NCBI GenBank assembly: GCA_945873065.1
Contig: CAMCBN010000004.1
Location: 43,835 to 107,834, forward strand
DNA length: 64,000 nucleotides
Direction: 5' to 3'
Origin: an uncultured Candidatus Saccharibacteria bacterium
GTDB lineage: Bacteria > Patescibacteriota > Saccharimonadia > Saccharimonadales > Saccharimonadaceae
Shown here: positions 48,288-61,625 of the stretch, one piece after another
How positions within the stretch are numbered: position 1 is the stretch's first letter
Layout of the letters: each line of letters starts with the position of its first letter
Program-made: the position numbers and the translations under genes
Notes under the pieces: model-generated
The model's database searches: none
The model's input: the letters and a program-made list of their open reading frames with translations, nothing else
What the model was told of the DNA's origin: nothing

Positions 48288-50030
48288 TCAATCGCTGATG
48301 ACACTTGATGTACCTGTCGTTGGTCTACCGACGATCACCACGAAACGAGTCTTTGCTCCAACTGTCACTGGTGGTGTATTTGTACTAGACTTCACGCCGT
48401 AGATAGATTCGAGTTTTGCTTTCGTTTCTGGTTTGTCGGTGCCAATTTGATAAACGACATTGTCAGTAGTACGCGACCGTGCATTACCGACCTCGTCGAT
48501 CACCATACCAAGTTTTTCTAGCTTGTCTGCTTCACGCTTGGCTGCACCGACTATACCTGAAGCATTTAGCACCACCACATGCGCTGATTCCTTCGACACT
48601 GGTGTAGCGTTGATATTTTTGTTGATATACGCTTGGATCTGACTATAATCATACGCTCCGGCTGTCGGCACCACCGAACTAGCTCCACCCATAACCTTAC
48701 TAGTCAACAATGCCGGAGTAGCGTCGGCTAGGCTAATACTCTTGATGGAGTCACTCTTGATCGACGAGCCAAGCGACATCAATGTACGAATTTCACTCGT
48801 CTCGAAATTAGTCCGCAAATTCTTACCAAGGGCATCGATAATACCAGTCACTTTGCCAAAATCAGTCAAAGTACCAGCGCTAGTAGCTTTGTCCTTGATA
48901 GCTACCAAAACTTTCTGCTGGTTCTTCTCGCGATCGAAATTCGATTGCTCGAAACCATACGACACTGCCGTCGAACCACGTGCCTGTGCAAGATACAGCG
49001 CATGCTCGGCGTCAAGATCAACTGGGCCATTCGGATAATCGATGAAGTGGCCACGCGGCGGACAATTACGGATCATAGTCGCCCGCGAAGCATAAGCATT
49101 ACCACCCTTACACTTCCAGTCGAAGTTACCATCCATCTGACCACGTGGGTCACGACTTTCGATCGTCACTCGTATACCACCCAAAGCCTTGACCAAATCG
49201 CGCAGCACAGTATAGTTGACATGCACGCTATACTGTATATCCATGCCAACGATATTCCCGAAAAACTTTCGCGACGATGCTTGGCGTTCATCCTCGGCCT
49301 GATCACTATTCCAGTCACTATTTACACAATTGAAATACTCGTTGATTTTGCCTGCATAGCCCGAATTGCAAGCCTGACCATACTTGACATACAAATCCCG
49401 TGGGATGCTCACCATATAAGCGTCTTTTTTGCTCTGGCTGAGGCTAAGAACCATGAGCGAATCGGTCAAATACGACCCTTCATGCCCTGGGTCATCCTCA
49501 GAAGTACCAAGTAATAATATATTGCTGCGACCATTAGCGTCTTTTTTGAGTTCTTTTTGTTGGATAAAACCGAGTAAATCACCCTTGAATATCCGCGAAC
49601 TAGCCATCAACGCCCGAGCGACGAATACTCCAGCAAAGCCTATCGCAATGACGACCAGCGCAATAATGATACGCTTGGTCCAGATGCGACGAGCTGAACG
49701 TGGCTTACCACGACCACCACGCTTACCGCGAACACGACCATTCTTTGCGTGTGTTTGCTGATTGTCAAAATCAGCCAAAATACTGTCGTCTATCACCCCA
49801 AGCCCCTGAAATCCGCTACTTTGATTATTCGACGGACCAGCATACTGACCAGTCGTCGCTCCACTCATCGGAGCTGACGCTATCGTTGGCCGATGTGACA
49901 CACCTCTAACAGGCCGGGCTGCCGACACCGCAGGCCGAATAGGGCGACGAGCCATACCACCACGGACCATCCGACCACCTCGCCCATCTTGACGAGACAC
50001 AAAACCATCAATCGAACTACGATTTGCCAT
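48288..50030 (-). CDS. LytR-CpsA-Psr (LCP) family protein
   Basis: NILLLGTSEDDPGHEGSYLTDSLMVLSLSQSKKDAYMVSIPRDLYV and C-terminal LytR_C-like VVVLNASGIVGAAKREADKLEKLG. Confidence 0.93.
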   Translation of the reverse strand: MANRSSIDGFVSRQDGRGGRMVRGGMARRPIRPAVSAARPVRGVSHRPTIASAPMSGATTGQYAGPSNNQSSGFQGLGVIDDSILADFDNQQTHAKNGRVRGKRGGRGKPRSARRIWTKRIIIALVVIAIGFAGVFVARALMASSRIFKGDLLGFIQQKELKKDANGRSNILLLGTSEDDPGHEGSYLTDSLMVLSLSQSKKDAYMVSIPRDLYVKYGQACNSGYAGKINEYFNCVNSDWNSDQAEDERQASSRKFFGNIVGMDIQYSVHVNYTVLRDLVKALGGIRVTIESRDPRGQMDGNFDWKCKGGNAYASRATMIRNCPPRGHFIDYPNGPVDLDAEHALYLAQARGSTAVSYGFEQSNFDREKNQQKVLVAIKDKATSAGTLTDFGKVTGIIDALGKNLRTNFETSEIRTLMSLGSSIKSDSIKSISLADATPALLTSKVMGGASSVVPTAGAYDYSQIQAYINKNINATPVSKESAHVVVLNASGIVGAAKREADKLEKLGMVIDEVGNARSRTTDNVVYQIGTDKPETKAKLESIYGVKSSTNTPPVTVGAKTRFVVIVGRPTTGTSSVISD

Positions 50031-50211
50031 AAACTCTATTAACTATAGCGGATTTATACCAAAAAATAAACCACATCAACGATGGTACCACCACTCCAAC
50101 GCTTGTGATATGCGATCATGCCTACGTTCGAAATAGCAGATTCATCTAGCGACTACGAGGACAAGCTCAGACTTTGCCGCAACCATCCTACGACGTGCTA
50201 TAATAGCGTAG

Positions 50212-50808
50212 ATGGAAGCAAGTTTTCTGACGCGCCACCCTCGTGTAAAGGATATCGGTGGCTTTATCATATTTGTTTGTGCCGTAATACTCGGATCGTT
50301 GTTTATTAATACTTTCATTTTTCGTAGTTTCAGCGTTACTGGGCCCAGTATGGAGTCGACACTCTACACTGGGGATCGTTTGATCGTTAATCGCCTGTCT
50401 GTCACCATTGCCCACCTCGAAAATCGCTCATATGTACCACAGCGTGGTCAGGTAATTGTTTTCAAAAACCCGCTATATAGCACTGGAGCTGATGATATCA
50501 ATCTTGTCAAACGAGTCATCGCTTTCGGCGGGGAGCGAGTAGTCGTCAAAAATGGGACAATCACTGTGTACAACAAACAGTACCCCAAGGGTTTCCAACC
50601 CGACAAAGATTGGCAAGGCCCAGGAGCGCCTACTAGCGGCGAGACAGATGTCACTGTACCAGATGGGTCGATCTTCGTGGCTGGAGACCATCGCCAAGGC
50701 GGTTATTCTCTCGATTCACGCAATGGGCTCGGCACCGTGCCTTTATACGATGTAGTCGGGCCTGTCGTGATACGATTGTGGCCGATTACTGGCATACGCT
50801 GGTTCTAA
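50212..50808 (+). CDS. lepB: Signal peptidase I
   Basis: VTGPSMESTLYTGDRLIV catalytic Ser, NLVKRVIAFGGE catalytic Lys, GDHRQGGYSLDSRNGLGTV. Confidence 0.95.
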   Translation: MEASFLTRHPRVKDIGGFIIFVCAVILGSLFINTFIFRSFSVTGPSMESTLYTGDRLIVNRLSVTIAHLENRSYVPQRGQVIVFKNPLYSTGADDINLVKRVIAFGGERVVVKNGTITVYNKQYPKGFQPDKDWQGPGAPTSGETDVTVPDGSIFVAGDHRQGGYSLDSRNGLGTVPLYDVVGPVVIRLWPITGIRWF

Positions 50809-50855
50809 AAATCAGGGCGCGAGTATCTCGGCAGTATCTCTAGTGGATTCTCTAA

Positions 50856-51761
50856 CTACTTATTATTTTCGTCGAGCAATCCGATAATCCGCCGGAAATC
50901 GTCATCATCCTTAAAGCGAATAACTATCTGGCCCGACCCACGCGTATTACCGCGAATTTGTACTGGTGCACCCAAACGTTGCTCAAACCGCTGACTAGCT
51001 TCGGTGTATTGTGGCGCCTTGACTGTGGTCGACCGTGGGGTTTTTGTTTTAGCATCAGGCGCTACACCGCGCTTTAGCTCGACTAAGTATTGCTCGATCC
51101 GGCGTGCGCTCCAGTCCTCGCGCAGTATCTTTGGTAGAATATCATCGATCTGCTCGGGCTCGAGGCTAACCAATGGCCGCGCTTGCCCTTCTGTCAATCG
51201 CCCTTCCACTAGAGCCTGGCGAACAGTGTCTGGCAGCCGTAACAAACGTAACGTATTACTCACTGCGCTGACCGACTTACCGCCAACACGCTGGCCGATT
51301 TGCTCCATAGTCAAATTGAACTGATCACGAAGCTTCAGATAAGCAGTAGCTGTCTCGATCGCATTGAGATCTTGTCGCTGAACATTCTCGATCAAAGACA
51401 ACTCTAGCTTGTGCTGGTCAGACAAAGTTCGCACCAATGCTGGTATCTTGTCTAATCCCGCCTTGGTCGCCGCTCGATAACGACGCTCACCTGCCACGAT
51501 AATGTATTTTCCTTTGCTATCAGGGGTAACAACGATCGGCTGTAGTACACCATGCACCCGCACCGACTCGGCTAGCTCATCGAGCCGCGCCTCATCAAAC
51601 GAACGGCGCGGCTGTGTAGGGTCAGGTATGATCTCGCCTAACTTGATCTGACGCAGATCACTGACTTGGTCATCTTGGTCAGCAGTAGGGTCAAACGACT
51701 CATCTAATAACTCAGCTGGTATTAGTGAATCAAACCCACGCCCCAAACCTCGCTTAACCAT
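50856..51761 (-). CDS. parB: Chromosome partitioning protein ParB
   Basis: GRGFDSLIP, YIIVAGERRYRAATKAGL, SLIENVQRQDLNAIETATAY. Confidence 0.96.
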   Translation of the reverse strand: MVKRGLGRGFDSLIPAELLDESFDPTADQDDQVSDLRQIKLGEIIPDPTQPRRSFDEARLDELAESVRVHGVLQPIVVTPDSKGKYIIVAGERRYRAATKAGLDKIPALVRTLSDQHKLELSLIENVQRQDLNAIETATAYLKLRDQFNLTMEQIGQRVGGKSVSAVSNTLRLLRLPDTVRQALVEGRLTEGQARPLVSLEPEQIDDILPKILREDWSARRIEQYLVELKRGVAPDAKTKTPRSTTVKAPQYTEASQRFEQRLGAPVQIRGNTRGSGQIVIRFKDDDDFRRIIGLLDENNK

Positions 51762-52526
51762 CTACACCCCCACTCGTTCGATAATTTCTTTACTGACCGC
51801 CTTATATGCTCGCGCACCCCGACTGAAACGATCATACGCGCCGATCGGCGCACCATGGCTTGGCGCCTCAGCCAAACGAACATTACGCGGAATCGCATCT
51901 TTGAACACCTTTGCTGGAAAATGTTTAGCAATCTCAGCTAACACTTGGTTTGATAAAGATGTCCGGCCGTCAACCATAGTCGGCAATACCCCTAGCAAGT
52001 CAAGTGTCGGATTCATCCTTTTGCGTACTAGTTTCATCGTCTCGAGCAACTGACCTAACCCCTCCAGCGCATAAAATTCTGCCTGAACTGGCAACAACAC
52101 ATAACGTGCTGCGATCAGGCCATTGATAGTCAATAGACTCAAGCTCGGCGGACTATCAATGATGATATAATCGTATCCCTTTATCTCATCGATCGCAGCC
52201 TTGAGCCGACTAAAACGATGCTCAGCCTGAGCCAGCTCTACCTCGGCATTCGCCAATTGTGGTAGCGCCGGTGCAATGAAAAGGTTTTTGTGTCCAGTCG
52301 ACTGAACTACCTGTGCTAATCGTTTCTCGCCCTTAATCACCTCTGTCATAGTAGGACCGAGCTCTTCTTTGTCGAGACCAATACCACTGGTGGCATTACC
52401 CTGTGGATCGAAATCCACTACTAGTGTCTTCTTGCCAGCCTTAGCCAAGTAATATGCCACATTAATAGCTGTGGTCGTTTTACCAACACCGCCTTTTTGG
52501 TTCGTCACGCAAATTACTGTCGTCAT
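51762..52526 (-). CDS. parA: Chromosome partitioning ATPase ParA/Soj
   Basis: VTNQKGGVGKTTTAINVAYYLA deviant Walker A. Confidence 0.97.
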   Translation of the reverse strand: MTTVICVTNQKGGVGKTTTAINVAYYLAKAGKKTLVVDFDPQGNATSGIGLDKEELGPTMTEVIKGEKRLAQVVQSTGHKNLFIAPALPQLANAEVELAQAEHRFSRLKAAIDEIKGYDYIIIDSPPSLSLLTINGLIAARYVLLPVQAEFYALEGLGQLLETMKLVRKRMNPTLDLLGVLPTMVDGRTSLSNQVLAEIAKHFPAKVFKDAIPRNVRLAEAPSHGAPIGAYDRFSRGARAYKAVSKEIIERVGV

Positions 52527-52610
52527 CGTTTGTTTATTCCCATTTCTCTATCTCCATTATAGCATAACCCACTTGATAATACGGCCTAACGGAGTTTGAC
52601 CCTATACAAA

Positions 52611-52633
52611 AGCCGCTCATGTTTTGAGCGGCT
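52611..52633 (-). terminator. Terminator after rplU
   Basis: AGCCGCTCA-TGTTT-TGAGCGGCT followed by TTTTG on the minus strand. Confidence 0.8.
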
Positions 52634-52666
52634 ACTTATGCAAAATGCAGACCTTGTCGCGATTTG

Positions 52667-52972
52667 CTATTTGATCGAATCGATCACGATCTTGCTGTAC
52701 TGCTGGCGATGACCATTTTCTTTGTGGACACGCTTCTTGGCCTTATAACGAATGACACGAATCTTGTCACCCTTAACTAGCGGCTCCACCACTGTAGCCT
52801 TGACCTTTACGCCAGCAACATGTGGCGTACCAACCGTAGTGGTATCACCATCGATGGTCAGGAGTGCATCGGCTTCGAGCGCTTTGGTACCTTCCGGGAG
52901 GCGGTCCACCAGGAGGGTCTCTTTTGCGGCGACAAGATACTGCTTGCCACCGAGCTGAATGACTGCTTTCAT
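52667..52972 (-). CDS. rplU: 50S ribosomal protein L21
   Basis: MKAVIQLGGKQYLVAAKETLLVDRLP. Confidence 0.96.
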   Translation of the reverse strand: MKAVIQLGGKQYLVAAKETLLVDRLPEGTKALEADALLTIDGDTTTVGTPHVAGVKVKATVVEPLVKGDKIRVIRYKAKKRVHKENGHRQQYSKIVIDSIK

Positions 52973-53033
52973 CTGATTCCTTTACTTAAATACTTCTAGC
53001 TGATTGTAGCAGAGTTGACAAGTAATGTCAAAA

Positions 53034-53501
53034 TCACTCCACTAGTGCGCGCACCGTTGCCACGAGCTCCTCCTCGCTGTTCCATACACGGCTATCGTGC
53101 ACAAGTGTCGGGTCGGCAATATAGCTTTTTCCTATCGCGCTACGATGTTGCGCCACTACGACACGCTTCCCTAGCGCTAATGCCGCGCCGATTTCCATCA
53201 ACATACCCTCGCTACGACGCGGCGATGTCTGGATGACCAGTACAATTTGACACCATGGTATCATTGCAAGTCCTCGATGCATGTACTGGCCTGGAGCTGT
53301 GTAAGATTTTGTCGCATCATCAAACGTAACGCAATACACCCGTAGACCATCCGCCGTGAGAATATCGCACACTTTACGCAACCGAGCCAGTACAGCCGAC
53401 TCGTCTTCTCCTGTGTACGCATACGACAGAAAAATCATAGGTTGACGCTGCGACGCTTGAGCACCATATATGTTTGTCGATAAATGTTTTTTCATCCCCA
53501 T
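53034..53501 (-). CDS. Nucleoside 2-deoxyribosyltransferase / TIR-like Rossmannoid domain protein
   Basis: MIFLSYAYTGEDES...CQIVLVIQTSPRRSEGMLMEIGAALALGKRVVVAQH; TACAAT 7 nt upstream of ATG 53501. Confidence 0.55.
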   Translation of the reverse strand: MGMKKHLSTNIYGAQASQRQPMIFLSYAYTGEDESAVLARLRKVCDILTADGLRVYCVTFDDATKSYTAPGQYMHRGLAMIPWCQIVLVIQTSPRRSEGMLMEIGAALALGKRVVVAQHRSAIGKSYIADPTLVHDSRVWNSEEELVATVRALVE

Positions 53502-53626
53502 AGACACGATTGTACGCTGCAGATACTATTGATGACAATACGACCACTGTTAATACATTAGACACAAGACGGGCACCTTGTACGATTTTTGCCCACTATA
53601 CCATTTCATGATACACTGGGTTGTAT

Positions 53627-54415
53627 ATGAGTAAACGGACTACCGTTATTATCGCCGCCGTGACTCTTATCTCCGCAAGCGTTGGTACTGTATATGGTTT
53701 GCGCTGGTTAGCTAATTCTCGCGCATTCGCTAATCAGAGTACTCTATCCTCATCGACGATCTCCCCTACTAACACAGCGTCATCACACCACACACAAACA
53801 GCGAAATTTACTATCACTACAAAGCATTCCAACAAAAACGACCTAACATTCGTCGCCAAGCCACTCATACCGACGACCACGCCAACGGCACCAGACAAAC
53901 CCACTCAGCCAATGAAATCGGCTCCAGCACGAAAAAATCCTACTGCCCCAGCTACGACTACCCAACCACCACAGGCCGCCAAGGCCGCCAAAGCCACCAC
54001 ACCAAAGGTATCGACCAAACCGCAGCCTAGCCCAGAAGACTCGTTGCTCGACCGTATGTTCACTACTGTCAATAAAGAGCGTCATGCTCGTGGCCTCAGC
54101 AATGTAGAACGCGTCGCTCAGATCAACAGCAGTAGCACCAACCAATCATCCTACAATGCTTCAATCGACAAACTAAGTCACGATGGTGGTCTCGACCGTC
54201 TTAATAAGACGTATTACCCCAACTGTGGTGTCAGTGGCGAGATCATCGAACTAGTACCGGTGAGCTACAACGAACAGCAAAATATTAATGTCTGGATCGA
54301 CTCACCACCGCACAATAAAATCATGTTTTCGAAAAATTATAGCAAAGCTGGCATCGGCTTGACGAAAAACAAAAAGAATGACATGTATTACATCGTTATG
54401 CAGTTTTGCAGCTAA
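53627..54415 (+). CDS. Secreted CAP (SCP/PR1)-domain protein with T/P/K-rich linker
   Basis: N-terminal TM; FTTVNKERHARGLSNVERVAQIN..., WIDSPPHNKIMFSKNYSKAGIGL. Confidence 0.85.
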   Translation: MSKRTTVIIAAVTLISASVGTVYGLRWLANSRAFANQSTLSSSTISPTNTASSHHTQTAKFTITTKHSNKNDLTFVAKPLIPTTTPTAPDKPTQPMKSAPARKNPTAPATTTQPPQAAKAAKATTPKVSTKPQPSPEDSLLDRMFTTVNKERHARGLSNVERVAQINSSSTNQSSYNASIDKLSHDGGLDRLNKTYYPNCGVSGEIIELVPVSYNEQQNINVWIDSPPHNKIMFSKNYSKAGIGLTKNKKNDMYYIVMQFCS

Positions 54416-54506
54416 TAATCATACCGATTTTCAAAACTGCCTACCCACTGTTACATTACAGAATCGCGGGGACGATAACCAAGTGGCTTGTATATAGAAT
54501 TTTTGC

Positions 54507-54956
54507 TTATAATTGTTTTTTGAAGACACAAGTATCGTAAATAGTAGCTCCCTTATGTAAATAAAACCGATGCGCAGCCTGGCGTTGTGAATTGGAGGTA
54601 AAGGTTAGCTGAGTCGCACCATGTTCTCTACCCCAGTCGAGCATCGCTTGCCAGAGCTTTGAGCCGACACCCTTACCTTGAACACTCGGATCTGTCACGA
54701 AATCATCCAAATAAATTTTTCGACCCGATACTGGTCCGACGAGCAGCGACAATGTAGCCATACCAACGATTGTATCTTGGTAGCGAGCGAGCAACAAAAC
54801 TTGATGATCGGCAGCCAAGACCTGTTCTACGACAGGCCGCACTTCCGCCGGTGTCTGCGCTAACCTTCCATCAGTTAATGTCAGACCGAGTTTTATGATA
54901 GCCTCTATGTCTGTATCGTTGATATTCTTGGCTTGCTCAATAGTTACGTCCTTCAT
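54507..54956 (-). CDS. GNAT family N-acetyltransferase
   Basis: VTDPSVQGKGVGSKLWQAMLDWGREHGATQLTFTSNSQRQAAHRFYLHKGA; TATACT 6 nt upstream of ATG 54956. Confidence 0.93.
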   Translation of the reverse strand: MKDVTIEQAKNINDTDIEAIIKLGLTLTDGRLAQTPAEVRPVVEQVLAADHQVLLLARYQDTIVGMATLSLLVGPVSGRKIYLDDFVTDPSVQGKGVGSKLWQAMLDWGREHGATQLTFTSNSQRQAAHRFYLHKGATIYDTCVFKKQL

Positions 54957-55047
54957 AGCCAAAGTATACGTCAATCATCACCACCGCGCCAGAGGTTTCG
55001 TTTCACACACGACAGACTACATCACAAAATTCGGTTATACTACATAC

Positions 55048-56019
55048 ATGAATACGTTTATCAAAAATCTTGCACGAAATCTTCGCACCACCCCACCACA
55101 CATCATCTATCCAGAAGGTGAGAACCCCATCATATTAACAGCTATTCGGCAGCTTATAGACACGGGATCTATCCGAGCGACTTTACTTGCTCCCGATCGC
55201 ACAATTGTCGAGATGGTAGCGCAACGCCATCAGATATCTCTAGATGGCATAACGATCGTACCTATCGACCCTACTGCTGCTACGACGATCGACTCATCGC
55301 GCCCACTTGTTCCTCGGCTGGCACATGCAGCGACACTTCTGCGTGACGATAAAGTCGACGCCATGGTCGCTGGCATTGATCATCCGACAGCAGATGTACT
55401 GCGCGTCGCCCTCAAAGGTGTTGGCCTCGCACCAAAAGTAAACTATGCCTCAAGCTTCTTCATCATTGATACACCAACTTTCAATGGTGGCGAAAATGGG
55501 CTTCTTCTCTTCGCCGATTGCGGCATGAACATCGCGCCAACTGCCGATCAATTAGCCGACATCGCTATCGCCTCCGCTCAGAGTGCCGCAAATCTCGGAT
55601 GGCAGCCACGTGTCGCCCTACTATCCTACTCAACAAGAAGAAGTGCTGGTGGTGATGGGGTAGCTTTAGTACAACACACGAGAGAAATTATTTCAAACCG
55701 AGATTCGTCTCTTTGTGTCGATGGCGAATTGCAAGTCGATGCAGCGATCAACCCCACTATCGCCCACAAAAAAGTTAGCAATAGTGCTGTTGCAGGCCGC
55801 GCCAATGTACTCATATTTCCCGACCTCGCCTCTGGCAATATCGCCTACAAACTCGCCGAACAGCTCGCTGGCGCCTACGCCTACGGACCAATTCTGCAAG
55901 GCTTCGCTAAACCGATCAGCGACCTATCGCGTGGCTCGAGTGTTGAAGATGTAGTCGGTACTAGCTTACTACTAGCTAAAATTTCACAATCCTCAATGAT
56001 AAATATCCCTCTTGAATAA
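55048..56019 (+). CDS. pta: Phosphate acetyltransferase (Pta/PTB family)
   Basis: IIYPEGENPIILTAIRQL...VDAMVAGIDHPTADVLRVALKGVGLAPKVNYASSFFI...; TATACT 6 nt upstream of ATG 55048. Confidence 0.85.
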   Translation: MNTFIKNLARNLRTTPPHIIYPEGENPIILTAIRQLIDTGSIRATLLAPDRTIVEMVAQRHQISLDGITIVPIDPTAATTIDSSRPLVPRLAHAATLLRDDKVDAMVAGIDHPTADVLRVALKGVGLAPKVNYASSFFIIDTPTFNGGENGLLLFADCGMNIAPTADQLADIAIASAQSAANLGWQPRVALLSYSTRRSAGGDGVALVQHTREIISNRDSSLCVDGELQVDAAINPTIAHKKVSNSAVAGRANVLIFPDLASGNIAYKLAEQLAGAYAYGPILQGFAKPISDLSRGSSVEDVVGTSLLLAKISQSSMINIPLE

Positions 56020-56333
56020 TATTTGCATCCATTATTCATACTATCAGTTCATTTAATTTATTTTATAATTGTCAATCTTTTCTATTAGTTTTATATCTAC
56101 GTCATAAGATACCCTGTTGCACGATAATTTATTTAAAAATTACATGCCTATTGCTTGCATAATACAACTATACTATTGATACTTCGGCCAAATATCCTGC
56201 AAAATTTAATACCTGCCTATATTTAAGGCCTATAAAGACATAATGAGCCGATTATTTTACTTTTGAATATACATCCACACCATTCATTTACGGCTGCTCT
56301 TTACGGCTAGAGATTTTTCAGTTAACCTTGTCG

Positions 56334-59652
<3,319 letters not shown>

Positions 59653-59661
59653 AGTTGCCCC

Positions 59662-60558
59662 TTATAGTGTGCTTAAATCTTGCCTTAGGCGCTTGATGCG
59701 ATCCTCAAGTGGTGGATGCGTACTAAATAACCGACTAAAGAACCCTGGCCTGAGTGGGTTTACCATAAACATATTAGCACTCGAGCTCACTTGCTTTTGC
59801 ATCGGCTGAGTATAATGCTGAAGCTTCTCTAGCGCATGCGCCAACCCCTCTGGGTCACGTGTCGTCATAGCGCCTGTAGCATCAGCCAAATATTCTCGCT
59901 GCCGGCTAATAGCCATCTGCATCATCGCCGCTACTATCGGTGCCAATACCACTGCCACGATACCCAGTATTAGCAAGACTGGGTTGGTATCGCGATTATC
60001 ACCCTCATCACGGAACCATAACATCCGCAACGCTACGTCTGAGACCAAACCAATAGCGCTGACTAATCCAAAAGTAATCATACTGACACGGATATCGTAA
60101 TTTTGTACGTGTCCCATCTCGTGCGCTAATACAGCCGTCAATTCACGCTTATCCATGATATCGAGTAACCCCGTAGTCACACCTACGATAGCATGCTTTG
60201 GATCACGGCCAGTAGCGAAAGCGTTTGGTGCTGGGTCATCAATAATGTATACTTGCGGCATCGGCAGACCTACCGTGATAGCTACGTTCTCAACAGCCCG
60301 CCAAAGTTCTGGTGCATCTGCCTTGCTGATCTGTACTGCCCCAGTCATGCTCATCGCCAGTTTTGATGCCAGAAAATATTGAAACAATGCATACAAAAGA
60401 GCGCCGATAAATGTACCCCAAAAGATCGTAAAATGACCACCGCCTACCTTTGTCCCTACCATATATTGTGCTGCCAGACCGATTGCCGCCACCATCGCGA
60501 CAAATACCAACATCAAAATCACAGTATTTCGTTTGTTCCGTGCAATTGCCTTATACAT
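59662..60558 (-). CDS. htpX: HtpX-like membrane M48 zinc protease
   Basis: LTAVLAHEMGHVQNYDIRVSMI; start MYKAIARNKRNT. Confidence 0.96.
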   Translation of the reverse strand: MYKAIARNKRNTVILMLVFVAMVAAIGLAAQYMVGTKVGGGHFTIFWGTFIGALLYALFQYFLASKLAMSMTGAVQISKADAPELWRAVENVAITVGLPMPQVYIIDDPAPNAFATGRDPKHAIVGVTTGLLDIMDKRELTAVLAHEMGHVQNYDIRVSMITFGLVSAIGLVSDVALRMLWFRDEGDNRDTNPVLLILGIVAVVLAPIVAAMMQMAISRQREYLADATGAMTTRDPEGLAHALEKLQHYTQPMQKQVSSSANMFMVNPLRPGFFSRLFSTHPPLEDRIKRLRQDLSTL

Positions 60559-60617
60559 ACCATTATTATACCAAATTACCTCAGATATACATATTACTAA
60601 CCCTAGACTAGACAAAT

Positions 60618-60660
60618 CTATAAAAATACCGATACTTCTACGGTATCGGTATTTTTATAG
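60618..60660 (-). terminator. Strong bidirectional-type terminator between lemA and htpX
   Basis: CTATAAAAATACCGATAC-TTCTACG-GTATCGGTATTTTTATAG, 18-bp perfect stem. Confidence 0.9.
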
Positions 60661-60672
60661 ATGTTTTATTAC

Positions 60673-61242
60673 TTAAAACTGTACATCGACCGGGTTTTCG
60701 ATGCTAGCACGATCCTCCACTTCAAAGAATTCACGCGCCTTGAAGCCGAGCATACCAGCTACGATATTTGATGGGAACATCGCGATCCGTGTGTTCAAAT
60801 CTCGGACACCACCGTTGTAAAAGCGACGAGATGCTTGAATTTTGTCTTCGGTGTCGACCAGCTCTTGCTGTAGTTGCAAGAAGTTTTGGTTCGCTTTCAA
60901 ATCTGGATAGGCCTCAGCGACAGCAAACAGACTTTTCAGGGCGCCTTCAAGCATGTTTTCAGCCTTCGCAGTGTCAGCGACCCCCTTAGCATCCATGATA
61001 GCGCTCCGAGCCTCGGTAACCTTCTCGAATACTTCCTTTTCGTGAGTCGCATAACCCTTGACGGAATTGACTAAATTCGGGATCAAATCTGTACGACGCT
61101 TCAATTGTACTGTGATATCACTCCACGCTTCATCAACGCGAATCTTCAGCTTGACCAGGCTGTTATAAGTTGCCCACATAAACAACGCGAATAACACCAG
61201 CAAGCCGACGACGACCAGCAAGATGATAACAGTTGTTGACAT
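60673..61242 (-). CDS. lemA: LemA family protein
   Basis: YNSLVKLKIRVDEAWSDITVQLKRRTDLIPNLVNSVKGYATHEKEVFEKVTEAR. Confidence 0.96.
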   Translation of the reverse strand: MSTTVIILLVVVGLLVLFALFMWATYNSLVKLKIRVDEAWSDITVQLKRRTDLIPNLVNSVKGYATHEKEVFEKVTEARSAIMDAKGVADTAKAENMLEGALKSLFAVAEAYPDLKANQNFLQLQQELVDTEDKIQASRRFYNGGVRDLNTRIAMFPSNIVAGMLGFKAREFFEVEDRASIENPVDVQF

Positions 61243-61323
61243 AATCTATTCTTCTCCTTCTTGGTTGGTTTATATGCCTATTATATCAAATTCCAGTGGT
61301 TTCGCTAGAACTACCAGAGCTAA

Positions 61324-61342
61324 AACCTCATTTAGTGAGGTT
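61324..61342 (-). terminator. Terminator after tRNA-Cys
   Basis: AACCTCA-TTTAG-TGAGGTT followed by TTTT on the minus strand. Confidence 0.7.
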
Positions 61343-61362
61343 ATTCCTGCGTTTACATCATA

Positions 61363-61436
61363 TGGAGGCACGTACGAGAGTCGAACTCGTCTAAAAGGTT
61401 TTGCAGACCTCTGCGTAACCGCTCCGCCAACGCGCC
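61363..61436 (-). tRNA. tRNA-Cys (GCA)
   Basis: GGCGCGT...CTGCAAA anticodon loop...ACGTGCC-TCCA; CCA encoded. Confidence 0.93.
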
Positions 61437-61625
61437 ATATCTGTATTATAGCAGAAAATCCTACACAGACCATATTCACTGTTTCGCTGTAAATTTAGGT
61501 GAAGTAATCTTATTGTTTATGCTTATTTCATTTTTTTGGCATATCGTACAACGCATATGGTAATATTAAGTAAGCGCTGCATCGCATCTAAATCATGAAC
61601 TGCGCTGCAGAAAGTGGAGTGAATC

